DNA of 64,000 bases from Gemmatimonadota bacterium (GTDB lineage Bacteria > Gemmatimonadota > Gemmatimonadetes > Longimicrobiales > Gaopeijiaceae), in assembly GCA_041390105.1 (NCBI GenBank), contig JAWKQO010000002.1:868001-932000 (forward strand), in the 5' to 3' direction. Made by a program: the position numbers and the translations under genes. This document shows positions 36,824 through 45,219 of the stretch, piece by piece (the stretch's first letter is position 1; each line of letters begins with the position of its first letter). A model generated the notes under the pieces. The model was not told the origin of the DNA and searched no databases. It saw nothing but the letters and a program-made list of their open reading frames with translations.

Positions 36824-38293
36824 GTGATCCGCCTCCGCTTCGCGGCTGGGCTGGGTGTCCCCTTGCTGCTCGGATGTGCGAGTAGCGGGGGGGGACCCCC
36901 CACGGCTCCCGCGCCCGCCGAGACGCCCGAACAGCTGCTTGCGCAGGCCCGGGGACACTTCGAGGCCGGAGAGTGGTCGCTCGCGATCGACGGCGTGGAT
37001 CGGGCGGTGGGTGCGGGGTTGGACCCCGCGCGAACGCGGGATCTGCGTGCGGGTGCGTTGCTGCTGTCGGGAGCGCCCGCGGCGGCGCTACGAACCTGGG
37101 GCCACGACACCCCCAGGATCGACGTCATCCGGGTGCGGGGCACGCGTTCATTGGACGAGCGTGCGGTGCTCGCCAGGGCCGGTCTGGTCGTTGGTGCTCG
37201 GCTGGATGCCTCCACCTACGTGCGCGCTCAGCGCCGGCTCACAGGCATCCCTGCAGCGTCGGCCACGGCGGTGCGCTTCCATCCGCGTGCGGACCGCACC
37301 GCCGAGGTAGAGCTGGTCCTGGCGGAGCGGCCGCGTCCCCTCGGCTCGCTCGGGGCGGCTGTCACCAAGCTCGGAGAGGCGTTGGTGCGAGAGCAGTCAA
37401 CGATGCATTGGCCCGCGCCGGTGCCGCGGGTCGGCGCGGTCCGTCTCGATGGACGTTGGAGTGACGGTCGGCGTTCGGCGGCGCTCGGCCTCGACGATGT
37501 CGGCATCGGGCTTCCCGGCCGGACTGATCTGTCGATCGGGATCGGGACGGAGAGCTATGCCGACGACGTGGATCAGTGGTCGTTCACGCGCATCGCGCTC
37601 CGGACCGGCGACTGGGTGAGCGAACGCACCTTCCTGGCCGGGACCGTGGGCTGGGAACAAAGCACAATGCCTTCGGTGTCGGGACGCCCTTGGCTGGGCG
37701 TGGAGAGTGAACTTCGCGCACTGGACGACCGCGCCCGCGTTTCCGTACAAGCGAGCCGGCGGGCATCGACGGACGCGCCCGCGCAAACGGTCGCTGTCGC
37801 GATGGGAGTGCGGACCAAGCGGGAGTTCGTGCCCCTCGAGTGGCAGGCAGCGCTGGAGGGCGGGGTGGAGCATGCATCCGCCTCCACTCCGCGACCTCTG
37901 TGGCCCGGGGCCGGCGTCGGACGAGCACGCGCGCCTCTGTTGCGGGCGCACCCGTTGCTCGAGGGGGGAGCGATTCGGGTCGATCGAGCCTTCGGTCGTC
38001 TGCTCGTGCATGCCAGCGGGGAGCTGCAGAGCCCGTCCACCTGGGCCGGCTGGGGCTGGATGTCCGGGGCGCTCTTCATCGATGCGGGGCGGGCAGCGGA
38101 ACGCGCAGGGAGCTTGGGCCCCTGGACCGCCGTAGATGCCGGGACGGGCTTCCGATTCCACACGCCCTTCGGGTGGGCGCTGCGGGTGGATGGGTCGGTC
38201 GGCCTCCTGGATGGGGAGAAGGCCCTGTCGGTGGGGCTCTTGAGTCGCTGGAACGTGTGGCGGTCGGGACTCTCCCGCGTCGTGTTTCATTGA
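36824..38293 (+). CDS. Lipoprotein with TPR-like, POTRA-like and beta-barrel regions
   Basis: Protein of 489 residues starting at GTG 36824, 1 base after the previous stop. The signal ends in lipobox LLLGC (Cys18). Residues about 35-85 look like one TPR-type pair (EQLLAQARGHFEAGEWSLAIDGVDRAV). Residues about 98-170 read as a POTRA-like unit (IDVIRVRGTRSLDERAVLARAGLVVGARLD ... AVRFHP ... VELVLAERP). The remainder alternates hydrophobic and polar residues in strand-like fashion, as in Omp85-type barrels, and ends RVVFH. I know no named family with this order; the assignment is by pattern only. The last codons overlap element copy B (38280-38309), so that element may serve the next gene. Confidence 0.65.
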   Translation: MIRLRFAAGLGVPLLLGCASSGGGPPTAPAPAETPEQLLAQARGHFEAGEWSLAIDGVDRAVGAGLDPARTRDLRAGALLLSGAPAAALRTWGHDTPRIDVIRVRGTRSLDERAVLARAGLVVGARLDASTYVRAQRRLTGIPAASATAVRFHPRADRTAEVELVLAERPRPLGSLGAAVTKLGEALVREQSTMHWPAPVPRVGAVRLDGRWSDGRRSAALGLDDVGIGLPGRTDLSIGIGTESYADDVDQWSFTRIALRTGDWVSERTFLAGTVGWEQSTMPSVSGRPWLGVESELRALDDRARVSVQASRRASTDAPAQTVAVAMGVRTKREFVPLEWQAALEGGVEHASASTPRPLWPGAGVGRARAPLLRAHPLLEGGAIRVDRAFGRLLVHASGELQSPSTWAGWGWMSGALFIDAGRAAERAGSLGPWTAVDAGTGFRFHTPFGWALRVDGSVGLLDGEKALSVGLLSRWNVWRSGLSRVVFH

Positions 38294-38309
38294 GGCCAGG
38301 GGCGCACGA
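38280..38309 (+). promoter_or_regulatory. Two-box element copy B
   Basis: TCGTGTTTCA (38280-38289) and GCACGA (38304-38309) with a 14-base spacer. The first box overlaps the last codons and stop of the barrel lipoprotein gene, and the element points toward the lipoprotein gene at 38462, about 150 bases away. Confidence 0.7.
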
Positions 38310-38461
38310 AAGCTGCGCTGCTTTCCCGCCAAAGGCCCCGCCGCTGCCTATCCTCGCTGGGGGTGCGATGGGCACGGGTTGGGGCACGCCTCCTGCCCTT
38401 CGCTGGGGCCAGCGCGGATCCGACAGCTCGGATCCCTGAACCCGATATGGAGACGAACGCC

Positions 38462-39172
38462 ATGGACAAGCGCCCCCTGACCCACCGCGCGGCCCTCGCG
38501 GCCCTCCTACTGGCGGCGGCCGCCTGCGGGAATGCCGACGCACATGAGGCTGGGACCCGGAACGACGATCCGGCTGGGGCGTCGGACGTGACCGACAGCC
38601 TGCAGGACCAGCGGGAGTCCGCGTCTGCACCCGAGTCGGCCCCTCCACGTACGCTGCTGACGGCGGGGACGTCGATCCGCCTCAGGGTCGATGAACGAGT
38701 CTCAACCGAAAGTCACGCGACGGGTCAGCGCTTCCGCATGACGGTGCAGGAGCCGGTGCAGGGGCCGAATGGGGTTGTGCAGGTTCCGGCGGGGGCAGTG
38801 GCGTGGGGCCGTGTGACGGAGGCCCACGAGAGCACCAGCGCGGACGATCCTGCGGTGTTGGCCATTGCTCTCGAGGGGATCGAGATTGGCGGTGCCTCGC
38901 GCCCGATCGCGGCCACCGCCACCGAGGTTGCGGTCGACGCGGGCAGTCGGGACTCGAGCGTGGAGACCGCAGGGAAGATTGCGGTCGGCGCTGCCGCGGG
39001 CGCGATTCTGGGCCAGGTTCTGGGCAAGGACACGGAGTCTACGCTCAAGGGAGCCGGAGTCGGCGCGGTGGCCGGGACGATCGTTGCACTGAGCACACGA
39101 GACGGACATGCGGTCCTGCCCCAGGGCAGCACGGTCACGGTGCGATTGGACGCCCCGCTACGCGATGCGTGA
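38462..39172 (+). CDS. Glycine-zipper lipoprotein
   Basis: Predicted lipoprotein of 236 residues: signal with lipobox LAAAAC (Cys20), an acidic low-complexity spacer (about 25-58), a beta-rich domain (SIRLRVDERVSTESHATGQRFRMTVQEPV ... VVQVPAGAVAWGRVTEAHES), and a glycine zipper (AVGAAAGAILGQVLG, GAGVGAVAGTIVA). A final strand segment VLPQGSTVTVRLDAPL closes it. Such proteins sit in or between the envelope membranes. ATG 38462 is preferred because GGAGA lies 8 bases before it; ATG 38447 is in frame too. It overlaps the kinase gene downstream by 8 bases. Confidence 0.75.
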   Translation: MDKRPLTHRAALAALLLAAAACGNADAHEAGTRNDDPAGASDVTDSLQDQRESASAPESAPPRTLLTAGTSIRLRVDERVSTESHATGQRFRMTVQEPVQGPNGVVQVPAGAVAWGRVTEAHESTSADDPAVLAIALEGIEIGGASRPIAATATEVAVDAGSRDSSVETAGKIAVGAAAGAILGQVLGKDTESTLKGAGVGAVAGTIVALSTRDGHAVLPQGSTVTVRLDAPLRDA

Positions 39173-39935
39173 CCGGACGTCTGCGACCGGAGCAGCGCCT
39201 CACGCGGGAAGCGGCGAGTCTTACGAAACCGCTCGCCTGCGTGAGGAGCTGCTCGAGGTGGTCGCACACGACCTGCGCAGCCCTCTGGGCGCCATCACAG
39301 CGTCCGCGACGTTGCTTCAAGAGCGAGCGCTCGCATCGTCCCAGCGCGAGCGTCAGTTGGCGCTCATGGATAGGGCGGCCCGGCGAATGGCACGGCTGCT
39401 GGACGACGTGCTCGATCTCTCGCGCATCGAAGCGGGGTCGTTCAGGCTGCGACCGATGGCTGTGGCAGCCTCTGAGCTTCTGGCGGCGCTCGTCTCCGAT
39501 GTTGGATGGCTCGCTGGGGACTGTGGAGTCATGATCCATCCCCCGCTCGGCGGGGAACCTGAACGCGAGCTGCGCGTGGATGCCCAGCAAACCCGTCGAG
39601 CGCTCGAAGCCTTGCTCCGACACGCCGTGCTCCAGACCCCTCCCCGTGGGTCCGTGTCCCTCACCCTCCACGAGCGCCACTCCGCCGTCGAGCTCGAGAT
39701 CCGGCATGGAGGCAGGCCCTACACACCGCAGGATGTCGACGCCCTGTTCCGGTGGAGCTGGCGTCGGAGCGGTGGCCACAGCACCTGTGGTGAGGCATCG
39801 ATGGCGCTGGCCAACCGCATCCTCACGGTGCAGTCAGGATCGGTCGAAGTAGTGCACTTCCCAGGCGGGCAGCCGGCCTTCCGCGTGCTCTTGCCGCGAA
39901 ATGAGGATGTGGCTGACGTCGGTCCCGACCGCTAG
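39165..39935 (+). CDS. HisKA-domain protein with degenerate ATPase domain
   Basis: Protein of 256 residues without transmembrane segments. The dimerisation/phosphoacceptor helix is canonical (LLEVVAHDLRSPLGAITASATLLQERAL, His35), followed by LLDDVLDLSRIEAGSFRLRP. The HATPase part is eroded. The N-box reads RRALEALLRHAVLQTPPRG and lacks the Asn residues, no DxGxG box is visible, and the G2 region is replaced by GGHSTCGEASMALANRIL. It may therefore be a pseudokinase or an adaptor that accepts phosphate from another kinase. The start ATG 39165 overlaps the glycine-zipper lipoprotein gene by 8 bases, so the two are coupled. It converges with the DUF4403 gene (4-base overlap). Confidence 0.75.
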   Translation: MRDRTSATGAAPHAGSGESYETARLREELLEVVAHDLRSPLGAITASATLLQERALASSQRERQLALMDRAARRMARLLDDVLDLSRIEAGSFRLRPMAVAASELLAALVSDVGWLAGDCGVMIHPPLGGEPERELRVDAQQTRRALEALLRHAVLQTPPRGSVSLTLHERHSAVELEIRHGGRPYTPQDVDALFRWSWRRSGGHSTCGEASMALANRILTVQSGSVEVVHFPGGQPAFRVLLPRNEDVADVGPDR

Positions 39936-41395
39936 GGCTCATCCACCAGCAGAGTGGCGTGGGCGCGGGCTGCGACGTGCACGAAGAGGTTCGCACGGGT
40001 GGCGTAGACACCGAGAATAGCGACGTCGTCGACTCCTCCCCGCAACCAAGCGTCGTCTCCCAGGCGGTGGTTGAGCCCGCGATCGAGTTGGTCCCGCGCG
40101 AAGTCCACCAGGTCGTCCACCTGCCAGCGCCCGCGGGCTCGCAAGATCTCCACGAGTGCGGGCTTGGCCAGCCATTCGAGGCTTCCCACGAGCAGGTCCC
40201 GCGTGGCGACGTCGAACTCGAGGTCGGGGACGCGCACCTCCATGGACTCGGGATCGAACACAGGCCGTCCCACGAGGAACACGCGCCCGCGGACCGCTCC
40301 CTCGAGGTCGACCGCCAGCGCCACGCGCCCCCCTCCGATGCCGGAGACGGAGATCGAACGAATGCGGAGGAGGCGGCCCGCGTCTTCGAGCTCGACGCCG
40401 GCCAGCTCCTCAGTGAGCTTGCGACTGCCGACACGGTAGTCACCGCGCGCAATGGCCCGTACCGTCAGACCACCGTCGACCTCGGCGCTGTCCAGGGGTG
40501 GAAGAGGCCGGTCCGTGCCCGCCGGCCGGGGGCCCATCACGATGTGAGGCCGCGCCACCAGCGCTACGGTTGCGACAAGGGTGAGGCTGTCACCCGTGAT
40601 CAGCCCCCTCCGAACCGCACGGGGGTCCATCACGAGCCAGAAGTCGTCTCCCAGCTCGATCGGTTCGCTCAGGGTCCGCCACCAACGCTCGAACTTGCTG
40701 CGTACGTCGATGTCGGCCAGCTCGCGCGCGATCGCTGGCAAGCTATCGGTGATCAGGCCCTCTGCGGCTGCCAGCACCCTGTCCGTGACGTCGATCCTCA
40801 AGGGGGTGATGCGGCAGCGATCTCGATCCAGGTCGGTCGCTCCGCGCACGTCCTCTACCGTCGGCCGGGCCGAGAGCGTCCAGTCTTCGGTGAGCGACAG
40901 CGACGCGGAAAGGGCGATCCAGACCCGTGGGGGGGCCTCATTCTCGCCGGTGCCGCAGGAGGCGCTGACCTCGGGCAGGAGCGGTGGGTCGTACCAGGCG
41001 CGGCCGCGGTAGTGAATGAGCGCGCCCACGTGCGCCCTCGTCCCGGTCAGGCGCGCTTCCAGTGGCGAGCGGGTGAGCTCGAACGCCACGCTGGCTCCGT
41101 CGTGATCGTCCAGGGGAAGCCGCTCCTCCAAGGAGCCATACCGCTTGGGCACAACCGACTCGAGCTTGTCGACCACCGGTGTGAGGTCGTAGACGACCGG
41201 CACCTCCAGCACCGAGGAAGGAAGCTCGGGTACCCACTCGCCGTCGTCTTGCAGCACGGGCTGCGGCGCACGGAGAGAGGTGCGAGAGCCAGGCAATGAC
41301 AGCAGCGCCGCTCCCGCCAGCCCCGCCGCGAGCAGCCAGGCTCGGCGGCGACCCAAGCGCCGAAGCCAGTTCGAATCGCGCGCCCGCACCGTCAC
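39932..41395 (-). CDS. DUF4403 family protein
   Basis: Exported or membrane-anchored protein of 487 residues with an N-terminal signal or anchor (RRAWLLAAGLAGAALLSLPG). It has DUF4403 features: ELPSSVLEVPVVYDLTPVVDKLESVVPK, RAWYDPPLLPEVSA, WTLSARPTVEDVRG, and a C-terminal half that repeats LxVDLEGxxxGxVFLVGRPVFD...LEFDVATRDLL. The family is beta-rich, possibly lipid- or membrane-associated, and of unknown function. It starts at GTG 41395, overlapping the stop of the AI-2E-family transporter as GTGA, so the two are coupled. Confidence 0.8.
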   Translation of the reverse strand: MTVRARDSNWLRRLGRRRAWLLAAGLAGAALLSLPGSRTSLRAPQPVLQDDGEWVPELPSSVLEVPVVYDLTPVVDKLESVVPKRYGSLEERLPLDDHDGASVAFELTRSPLEARLTGTRAHVGALIHYRGRAWYDPPLLPEVSASCGTGENEAPPRVWIALSASLSLTEDWTLSARPTVEDVRGATDLDRDRCRITPLRIDVTDRVLAAAEGLITDSLPAIARELADIDVRSKFERWWRTLSEPIELGDDFWLVMDPRAVRRGLITGDSLTLVATVALVARPHIVMGPRPAGTDRPLPPLDSAEVDGGLTVRAIARGDYRVGSRKLTEELAGVELEDAGRLLRIRSISVSGIGGGRVALAVDLEGAVRGRVFLVGRPVFDPESMEVRVPDLEFDVATRDLLVGSLEWLAKPALVEILRARGRWQVDDLVDFARDQLDRGLNHRLGDDAWLRGGVDDVAILGVYATRANLFVHVAARAHATLLVDEP

Positions 41396-42558
41396 TGGCC
41401 GAGAAACTCGCCGATGGGCGAGAGCACCTCCGAATGGTCGCAGACGATCTTGACGGTGGCGAGCAGGGGTACAGCCACCAGGGCGCCCACGATCCCCCAG
41501 AGCCAGCTCCAGAAGAGGACCCAGATGAAGATCACCACAGGATTCAGCGTGAGGGTGCGGCCGAGGAGGACCGGTGTCACGAAGTTGCCTTCCACGATGC
41601 TGATCCCCAGATAGGCCGCCGGAACGAGGAGGGCCTTCGATAACGCATCGAACGAGAACAACCCCACGAACGAGACGACCGTGGTTCCGAGGATGGGCCC
41701 AACGTACGGGATGTAGTTGAGGAACCCTGCCATGACGCCCCAGAGCAGTGGGTTGGGCACGACCAGGGCCCACATGGCCAGCGTCTGCACCACCGCCAGC
41801 CCCAGGTTGATCAAGCTGATCGTGAACAGGTAGTAGGAGACATGGCTCTGGGTGGCCCGTGCGATCTCCACGGCCCGTCGCTTGTCTCCCAATCGGGGAA
41901 GCACCCGCACCAACTTGCGAAGGAAGAGGTCACCGGAGGCGAGCAGAAAGTAGACAAGCACGAGCGTGATCGTGCCTCCGACCATGGCCGCGCGTGTTCC
42001 GGAGTAGATACGGGCTCCCAACCCGGGCTGAGGGCTCACCTGGACACGGGGTTGAGCGTCATTTCCCGGGTGGGTCAGTTCTTCAACCGTCTCGGTGGCC
42101 TCCGCAAGACGCTCCATCCTCTGCGTGACCGTCCGCAGCCGCCGTTCGACTTCGGAGAGGCTTTCCGGCGCCCGCCCCAGCCACTCCATGGTCGGTGCGG
42201 AGAGCCTGACCACACCGTAGCCGCACGCCAGGAGAAGCGTCAGCAGAAGAACGCCCGCCGCGAGGCCCTGGGGGAGCCCCAGCCGGCGGAGTGCCGCGAC
42301 CGCTGGCGCGAGCATGAAGCTGAGCAGGAAGGCCAGCGTGATGGGCATGAGGACTTCGCGCGCCACGTACACGGAGTAGAGCACCGCCAGGGCCAGAAGG
42401 CCGCTGATGGCGAGCGAGCGTACGTCGATCGGTCCGCGCATGAACGCCAAGAGCTTGCCCAGATCCGGGGACGGCTCCGCGGGGACGGCTCCACCCAGCG
42501 GTACACCCTGCGAGGGTAACGCTTCACGGCGGCCGTGAGCGCTGCCTTCGGAGCTCAC
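41392..42558 (-). CDS. AI-2E family transporter (PerM/YdiK-like)
   Basis: Membrane protein of 388 residues with eight predicted helices: two near 30-80, one near 85-110, a cytoplasmic/periplasmic insert (about 115-185), then a five-helix C-terminal block. The block holds MAGFLNYIPYVGPILGTTV and NPVVIFIWVLFWSWLWGIVGALVAVPLLA, the signature segments of the family. Members export autoinducer-2 or act as Na+/H+ antiporters; the role here is unknown. I chose GTG 42558 because GGAGGG stands 8 bases upstream; the frame is also open to GTG 42630 and an internal ATG 42441. Coupled to the DUF4403 gene. Confidence 0.85.
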   Translation of the reverse strand: MSSEGSAHGRREALPSQGVPLGGAVPAEPSPDLGKLLAFMRGPIDVRSLAISGLLALAVLYSVYVAREVLMPITLAFLLSFMLAPAVAALRRLGLPQGLAAGVLLLTLLLACGYGVVRLSAPTMEWLGRAPESLSEVERRLRTVTQRMERLAEATETVEELTHPGNDAQPRVQVSPQPGLGARIYSGTRAAMVGGTITLVLVYFLLASGDLFLRKLVRVLPRLGDKRRAVEIARATQSHVSYYLFTISLINLGLAVVQTLAMWALVVPNPLLWGVMAGFLNYIPYVGPILGTTVVSFVGLFSFDALSKALLVPAAYLGISIVEGNFVTPVLLGRTLTLNPVVIFIWVLFWSWLWGIVGALVAVPLLATVKIVCDHSEVLSPIGEFLGQ

Positions 42559-42679
42559 GCGAGAAGCCCTCCATAGGGGAACGAACTCTCCCCGCCCGCG
42601 ATCCGAAGATCGGGACGGGGAGTCGACCACAGGACACGAGTCCCCCGACCACGCGCCTGCAGCCTTGCTCGCAGTTGCA

Positions 42680-42904
42680 TCAGGCCTTCTGGCGGGCGCC
42701 GCCGACCAGGAGGATCAGGCCTCCGACCAGTGCGATTCCCCCGACGATCGGCGGAAGTGGGACGTGGTCCGTGGTTTCCGCCGTCGCTTCGATGGGGCCG
42801 ATGTCCAGGACCGTCTCCTCACGAGTGAAGGGGATTCCTCCGATCACGAAGGAGATCGCCGCCAGAGCGAGCAGCGCGACTCCCAGGATCACCTTGCCGT
42901 TCAT
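42680..42904 (-). CDS. Small two-helix membrane protein (DUF3185-like)
   Basis: A 74-residue protein with two transmembrane segments (VILGVALLALAAISFVIGG and PPIVGGIALVGGLILLVGG) joined by a short soluble loop (TREETVLDIGPIEATAETTDHVP). A GGAGAG site precedes the ATG. The pattern matches DUF3185-like small membrane proteins, often found with CsbD and other stress genes. It lies 24 bases after the DUF1328 gene and is likely co-transcribed with it. Confidence 0.72.
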   Translation of the reverse strand: MNGKVILGVALLALAAISFVIGGIPFTREETVLDIGPIEATAETTDHVPLPPIVGGIALVGGLILLVGGARQKA

Positions 42905-42928
42905 CGTGTCTCTCCGGTTGCTGGTGGG

Positions 42929-43090
42929 TCAGACCGTGCGCCGGCCAGTCACGAAGGAGAGGAGGGCGAGGACGAGGAATACGAAGAACGCGATCTTGGC
43001 GAGGCCGGCGGCCGTACCCGCGATGCCGCCGAACCCGAGGATTGCTGCGATGATCGCGATGACGAAGAGGGTCAAGGCCATGCTCGCCAT
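42929..43090 (-). CDS. DUF1328 (YtjA-like) small membrane protein
   Basis: A 53-residue hydrophobic protein, MASMALTLFVIAIIAAILGF at its N-terminus, then GGIAGTAAGLAKIAFFVFLV and a basic tail ending TGRRTV. This is the DUF1328/YtjA pattern: two helices, a central GIAGTAAGLAKI motif. An AGGAG site stands 8 bases before ATG 43090. Homologues are small inner-membrane proteins induced in stress or stationary phase; the molecular role is unknown. Confidence 0.88.
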   Translation of the reverse strand: MASMALTLFVIAIIAAILGFGGIAGTAAGLAKIAFFVFLVLALLSFVTGRRTV

Positions 43091-43190
43091 GGGAGCGCTC
43101 CTGTTTCGATGCGTGAAGCTCCACCCGACCGTCGGGAGAGCGAGTTCTGCCCTGGCTGGAGTGCAGTGCGCGTGCCCGACAACTCGAATG

Positions 43191-43215
43191 GTGTAACGCT
43201 ATATAGCACCTACAC
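43191..43215. promoter_or_regulatory. AT-rich palindrome upstream of the DUF1328 gene
   Basis: GTGTA (43191-43195) and TACAC (43211-43215) flank a 10-base perfect palindrome GCTATATAGC (43198-43207). It is about 100-125 bases before the DUF1328 start, in otherwise GC-rich DNA. It could be an operator, a promoter -10 region, or both. Confidence 0.4.
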
Positions 43216-43250
43216 TTAAAGGGCCTGGTCCAACGGCGGCCCGGTCCGAC

Positions 43251-43280
43251 TCGTGTTTCAGCTCTGAAAGTCGCGCACGA
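43251..43280 (+). promoter_or_regulatory. Two-box element copy C
   Basis: TCGTGTTTCA (43251-43260) and GCACGA (43275-43280), 14-base spacer. It overlaps the stop and last codons of the MscS gene. In plus orientation it would read antisense into that gene; in minus orientation it lies about 160 bases before the DUF1328 gene. Confidence 0.65.
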
Positions 43281-44592
43281 CGGGCGAGAGGAGGTCGTCC
43301 TCAGGGCTGTGACGTCGCTCCGCCTCGATCTGCGCCTCGACCGCTCGATCCACCGAGGTATCTCCTTGCCGGTGTGAGCCGGCTCCGGCAGGGGAGGGCA
43401 GCGGCGACTCCGACGGGTCGCGTCGCAGGCGAACCAGGTATTCGGGGGAGGGAAGCGAGATCCCGGCCCCCTCGAGGCGTAGCTTCACCAGGCGGACCGC
43501 CTCGCTACGCGCCCGCCCGAAGTCGGTGGCGCGCTGGTCCACCCAGGCCAGCCAGCGCACCAGCACGGTGGAGTCGCCGACGTCGATCACGCGGCTCTGC
43601 GGCGGGGGGTCGCCCAGCACGCTGCTCATGGAGCGCAAGGTCTCGATCCCCAGCGCTTGAGCTCGGGCCAGATCGTTGGCGGGTCCCACCCCGAAGTCGA
43701 ATTCGAAGCGCCGGTTCGGATTGCGTGTGTAGTTCAGGAGTGTGCTGCCGAAGACACGTGCGTTGGGGACACGCACGTGGTTTCCGTCGAGGGTCATCAG
43801 GATGGTGTCCCTCCACGTCAGGCGGATGACTTTGCCTTCGTGGGACTCCAGCACGATGTGGTCGTTCTTGGCAAAGGGGGGACGCAGACTGAGCAGGATT
43901 CCCGAGAGGTAGTTCTCACCGATGTCCTTGAAGGCGAAGGACAAGGCGAGTCCCGCCAGCCCCGCCGTTCCGGCCACGGCGCCCACGAGGGCGGTGGCAT
44001 CGAGCAGATCGAGCGCCAACAGGATACCCCCCAACAGAAAACAGGCCTGCAGCAGCCGCTGCAGCAGGCCCTGCAGGAAGGGGTTTCGCGACACCAGGGT
44101 CGCCGGTGCCCGCCAGCGACGCGCCAGCCACCCGAGCAGCGCGGCCAGCAGGACGACCGCTGCGGCGACCAGCAACAGGGGAAGGCGCGCCAATGATTCC
44201 TGTGCAAAGTCTCGGAGGCGGGTCCAGGTCGGGGTGAGTCGCTCGTTCACCGAATTGCTCTGCTCGATGCGATTGTCGACGAAGCGAACGTCGTCCAGGT
44301 CGCGAGCCAGCTCGGCGGCCTGCTCCCGTGCCTCGCCGTCCACGACCGTACCGGTGAGCGTGACCACGCCGGCGTCCACACGGGCTCGGACTCGCTCGAG
44401 CATCGCGATCCGGTCGAAGAGTGCCTGCAGCTCGCCGCGAATGGCTTCGTCGCGCTCGGCACGTTGGCGCGGGACCGACGCGGGCGCCGTCAGCGTGGAG
44501 TCTGTGGTGCCGGTCGCGGCTCCATCCTGCCCGTGCACAGCGTCGGGGACGGTCGCGGCCGCCAGAATGAAGAACAGTATGAAGCGCTGCAT
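43258..44592 (-). CDS. MscS-type mechanosensitive channel with N-terminal BON domain
   Basis: Inner-membrane osmotic safety channel of 444 residues. A signal peptide (MQRFILFFILAAATVPDAVHGQ) is followed by a BON-type domain (about 48-112, VRARVDAGVVTLTGTVVDGEAREQAAELARDL), suggesting a periplasmic phospholipid- or envelope-binding sensor. Three transmembrane helices (about 130-160, 185-205, 210-235) end in the pore helix AGTAGLAGLALSFAFKDIGENYLSGILL. The beta-domain follows with EGKVIRLTWRDTILMTLDGNHVRVPNARVF and a C-terminal mixed domain. ATG 44592 has a GGAGG site. Element copy D lies 20 bases upstream, in promoter position. Confidence 0.92.
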   Translation of the reverse strand: MQRFILFFILAAATVPDAVHGQDGAATGTTDSTLTAPASVPRQRAERDEAIRGELQALFDRIAMLERVRARVDAGVVTLTGTVVDGEAREQAAELARDLDDVRFVDNRIEQSNSVNERLTPTWTRLRDFAQESLARLPLLLVAAAVVLLAALLGWLARRWRAPATLVSRNPFLQGLLQRLLQACFLLGGILLALDLLDATALVGAVAGTAGLAGLALSFAFKDIGENYLSGILLSLRPPFAKNDHIVLESHEGKVIRLTWRDTILMTLDGNHVRVPNARVFGSTLLNYTRNPNRRFEFDFGVGPANDLARAQALGIETLRSMSSVLGDPPPQSRVIDVGDSTVLVRWLAWVDQRATDFGRARSEAVRLVKLRLEGAGISLPSPEYLVRLRRDPSESPLPSPAGAGSHRQGDTSVDRAVEAQIEAERRHSPEDDLLSPVVRDFQS

Positions 44593-44612
44593 GTCGAAGG
44601 TCGCCTCCGGAT

Positions 44613-44642
44613 TCGTGCGGCTTGATCGGGGATGAAACACGA
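44613..44642 (-). promoter_or_regulatory. Two-box element copy D, upstream of the MscS gene
   Basis: On the minus strand TCGTGTTTCA (44642-44633) and GCACGA (44618-44613) are separated by 14 bases, and GCACGA ends 20 bases before the MscS start codon. This is the copy best placed for a promoter, although it would leave a very short leader. Confidence 0.7.
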
Positions 44643-44737
44643 CGGCTCTCGCCGGTCCTCTCACGAACGCGCCTGCACCCACATCACGAGGCGTACGTGT
44701 GCTTCATCGCAAACTGGAGATATGTAGGACGCAGAAC

Positions 44738-44762
44738 GGGGAGTCCGGATTCCGGACTCCCC
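44738..44762 (-). terminator. Near-perfect hairpin after the CsbD gene
   Basis: GGGGAGTCCGGA and TCCGGACTCCCC around a single T form a 25-base palindromic stem-loop 24 bases past the CsbD stop. No T-run follows, so termination would depend on the stem alone; it could also stabilise the 3' end of the transcript. Confidence 0.5.
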
Positions 44763-44785
44763 GTCGCCGCTCTGCCGGTTGAGGT

Positions 44786-44995
44786 TCAGGTGCGGTGGTA
44801 TTTCATCCAGGCCTCGACCTCCTCCTGGACCTCCTGCTTCGCCTTCCCATAGCGCTCCTGTAGAAGGCCTTCCAGGCGGTCTCGCTGTCCGTCGATGCGG
44901 TCGAGGTCATCGTTCGTGAGCTCGCCCCACTTCTCCTGCACTCGGCCCCGGAACTGCTTCCAGTTGCCTTCGATCTGATCCCAGTTCATGTACAT
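44786..44995 (-). CDS. CsbD family stress-response protein
   Basis: Small soluble protein of 69 residues of the CsbD/YjbJ family: MNWDQIEGNWKQFRGRVQEKWGELTNDDLDRIDGQRDRLEGLLQERYGKAKQEVQEEVEAWM follows the classical pattern almost position by position. Homologues are highly induced in general stress. ATG 44995 (MYMNW) and ATG 44989 (MNW) are both possible; GAGGAGAGG lies directly upstream. It is followed by a strong hairpin (44738-44762) and then the MscS gene. Confidence 0.95.
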   Translation of the reverse strand: MYMNWDQIEGNWKQFRGRVQEKWGELTNDDLDRIDGQRDRLEGLLQERYGKAKQEVQEEVEAWMKYHRT

Positions 44996-45219
44996 CCTCT
45001 CCTCAGTCGCTCGTTCTCGTCGCATGCGTCGTCCGTTCCTGCGAAGACGTGTGCGCTGAGGAGCACTAGCAACGTCCATTCCGCGCGACTCGCGGAGACC
45101 GTGATCGTCGAGCATCCAGGTGATGGAGCCATTTGCGGAGGAGAACGCTCCGCTTCAGCAACATGTGGCGGCCGCAAGCCTGCGTGGATCGTGTTTCGCC
45201 GAGGGGGCGTACCGAACGA

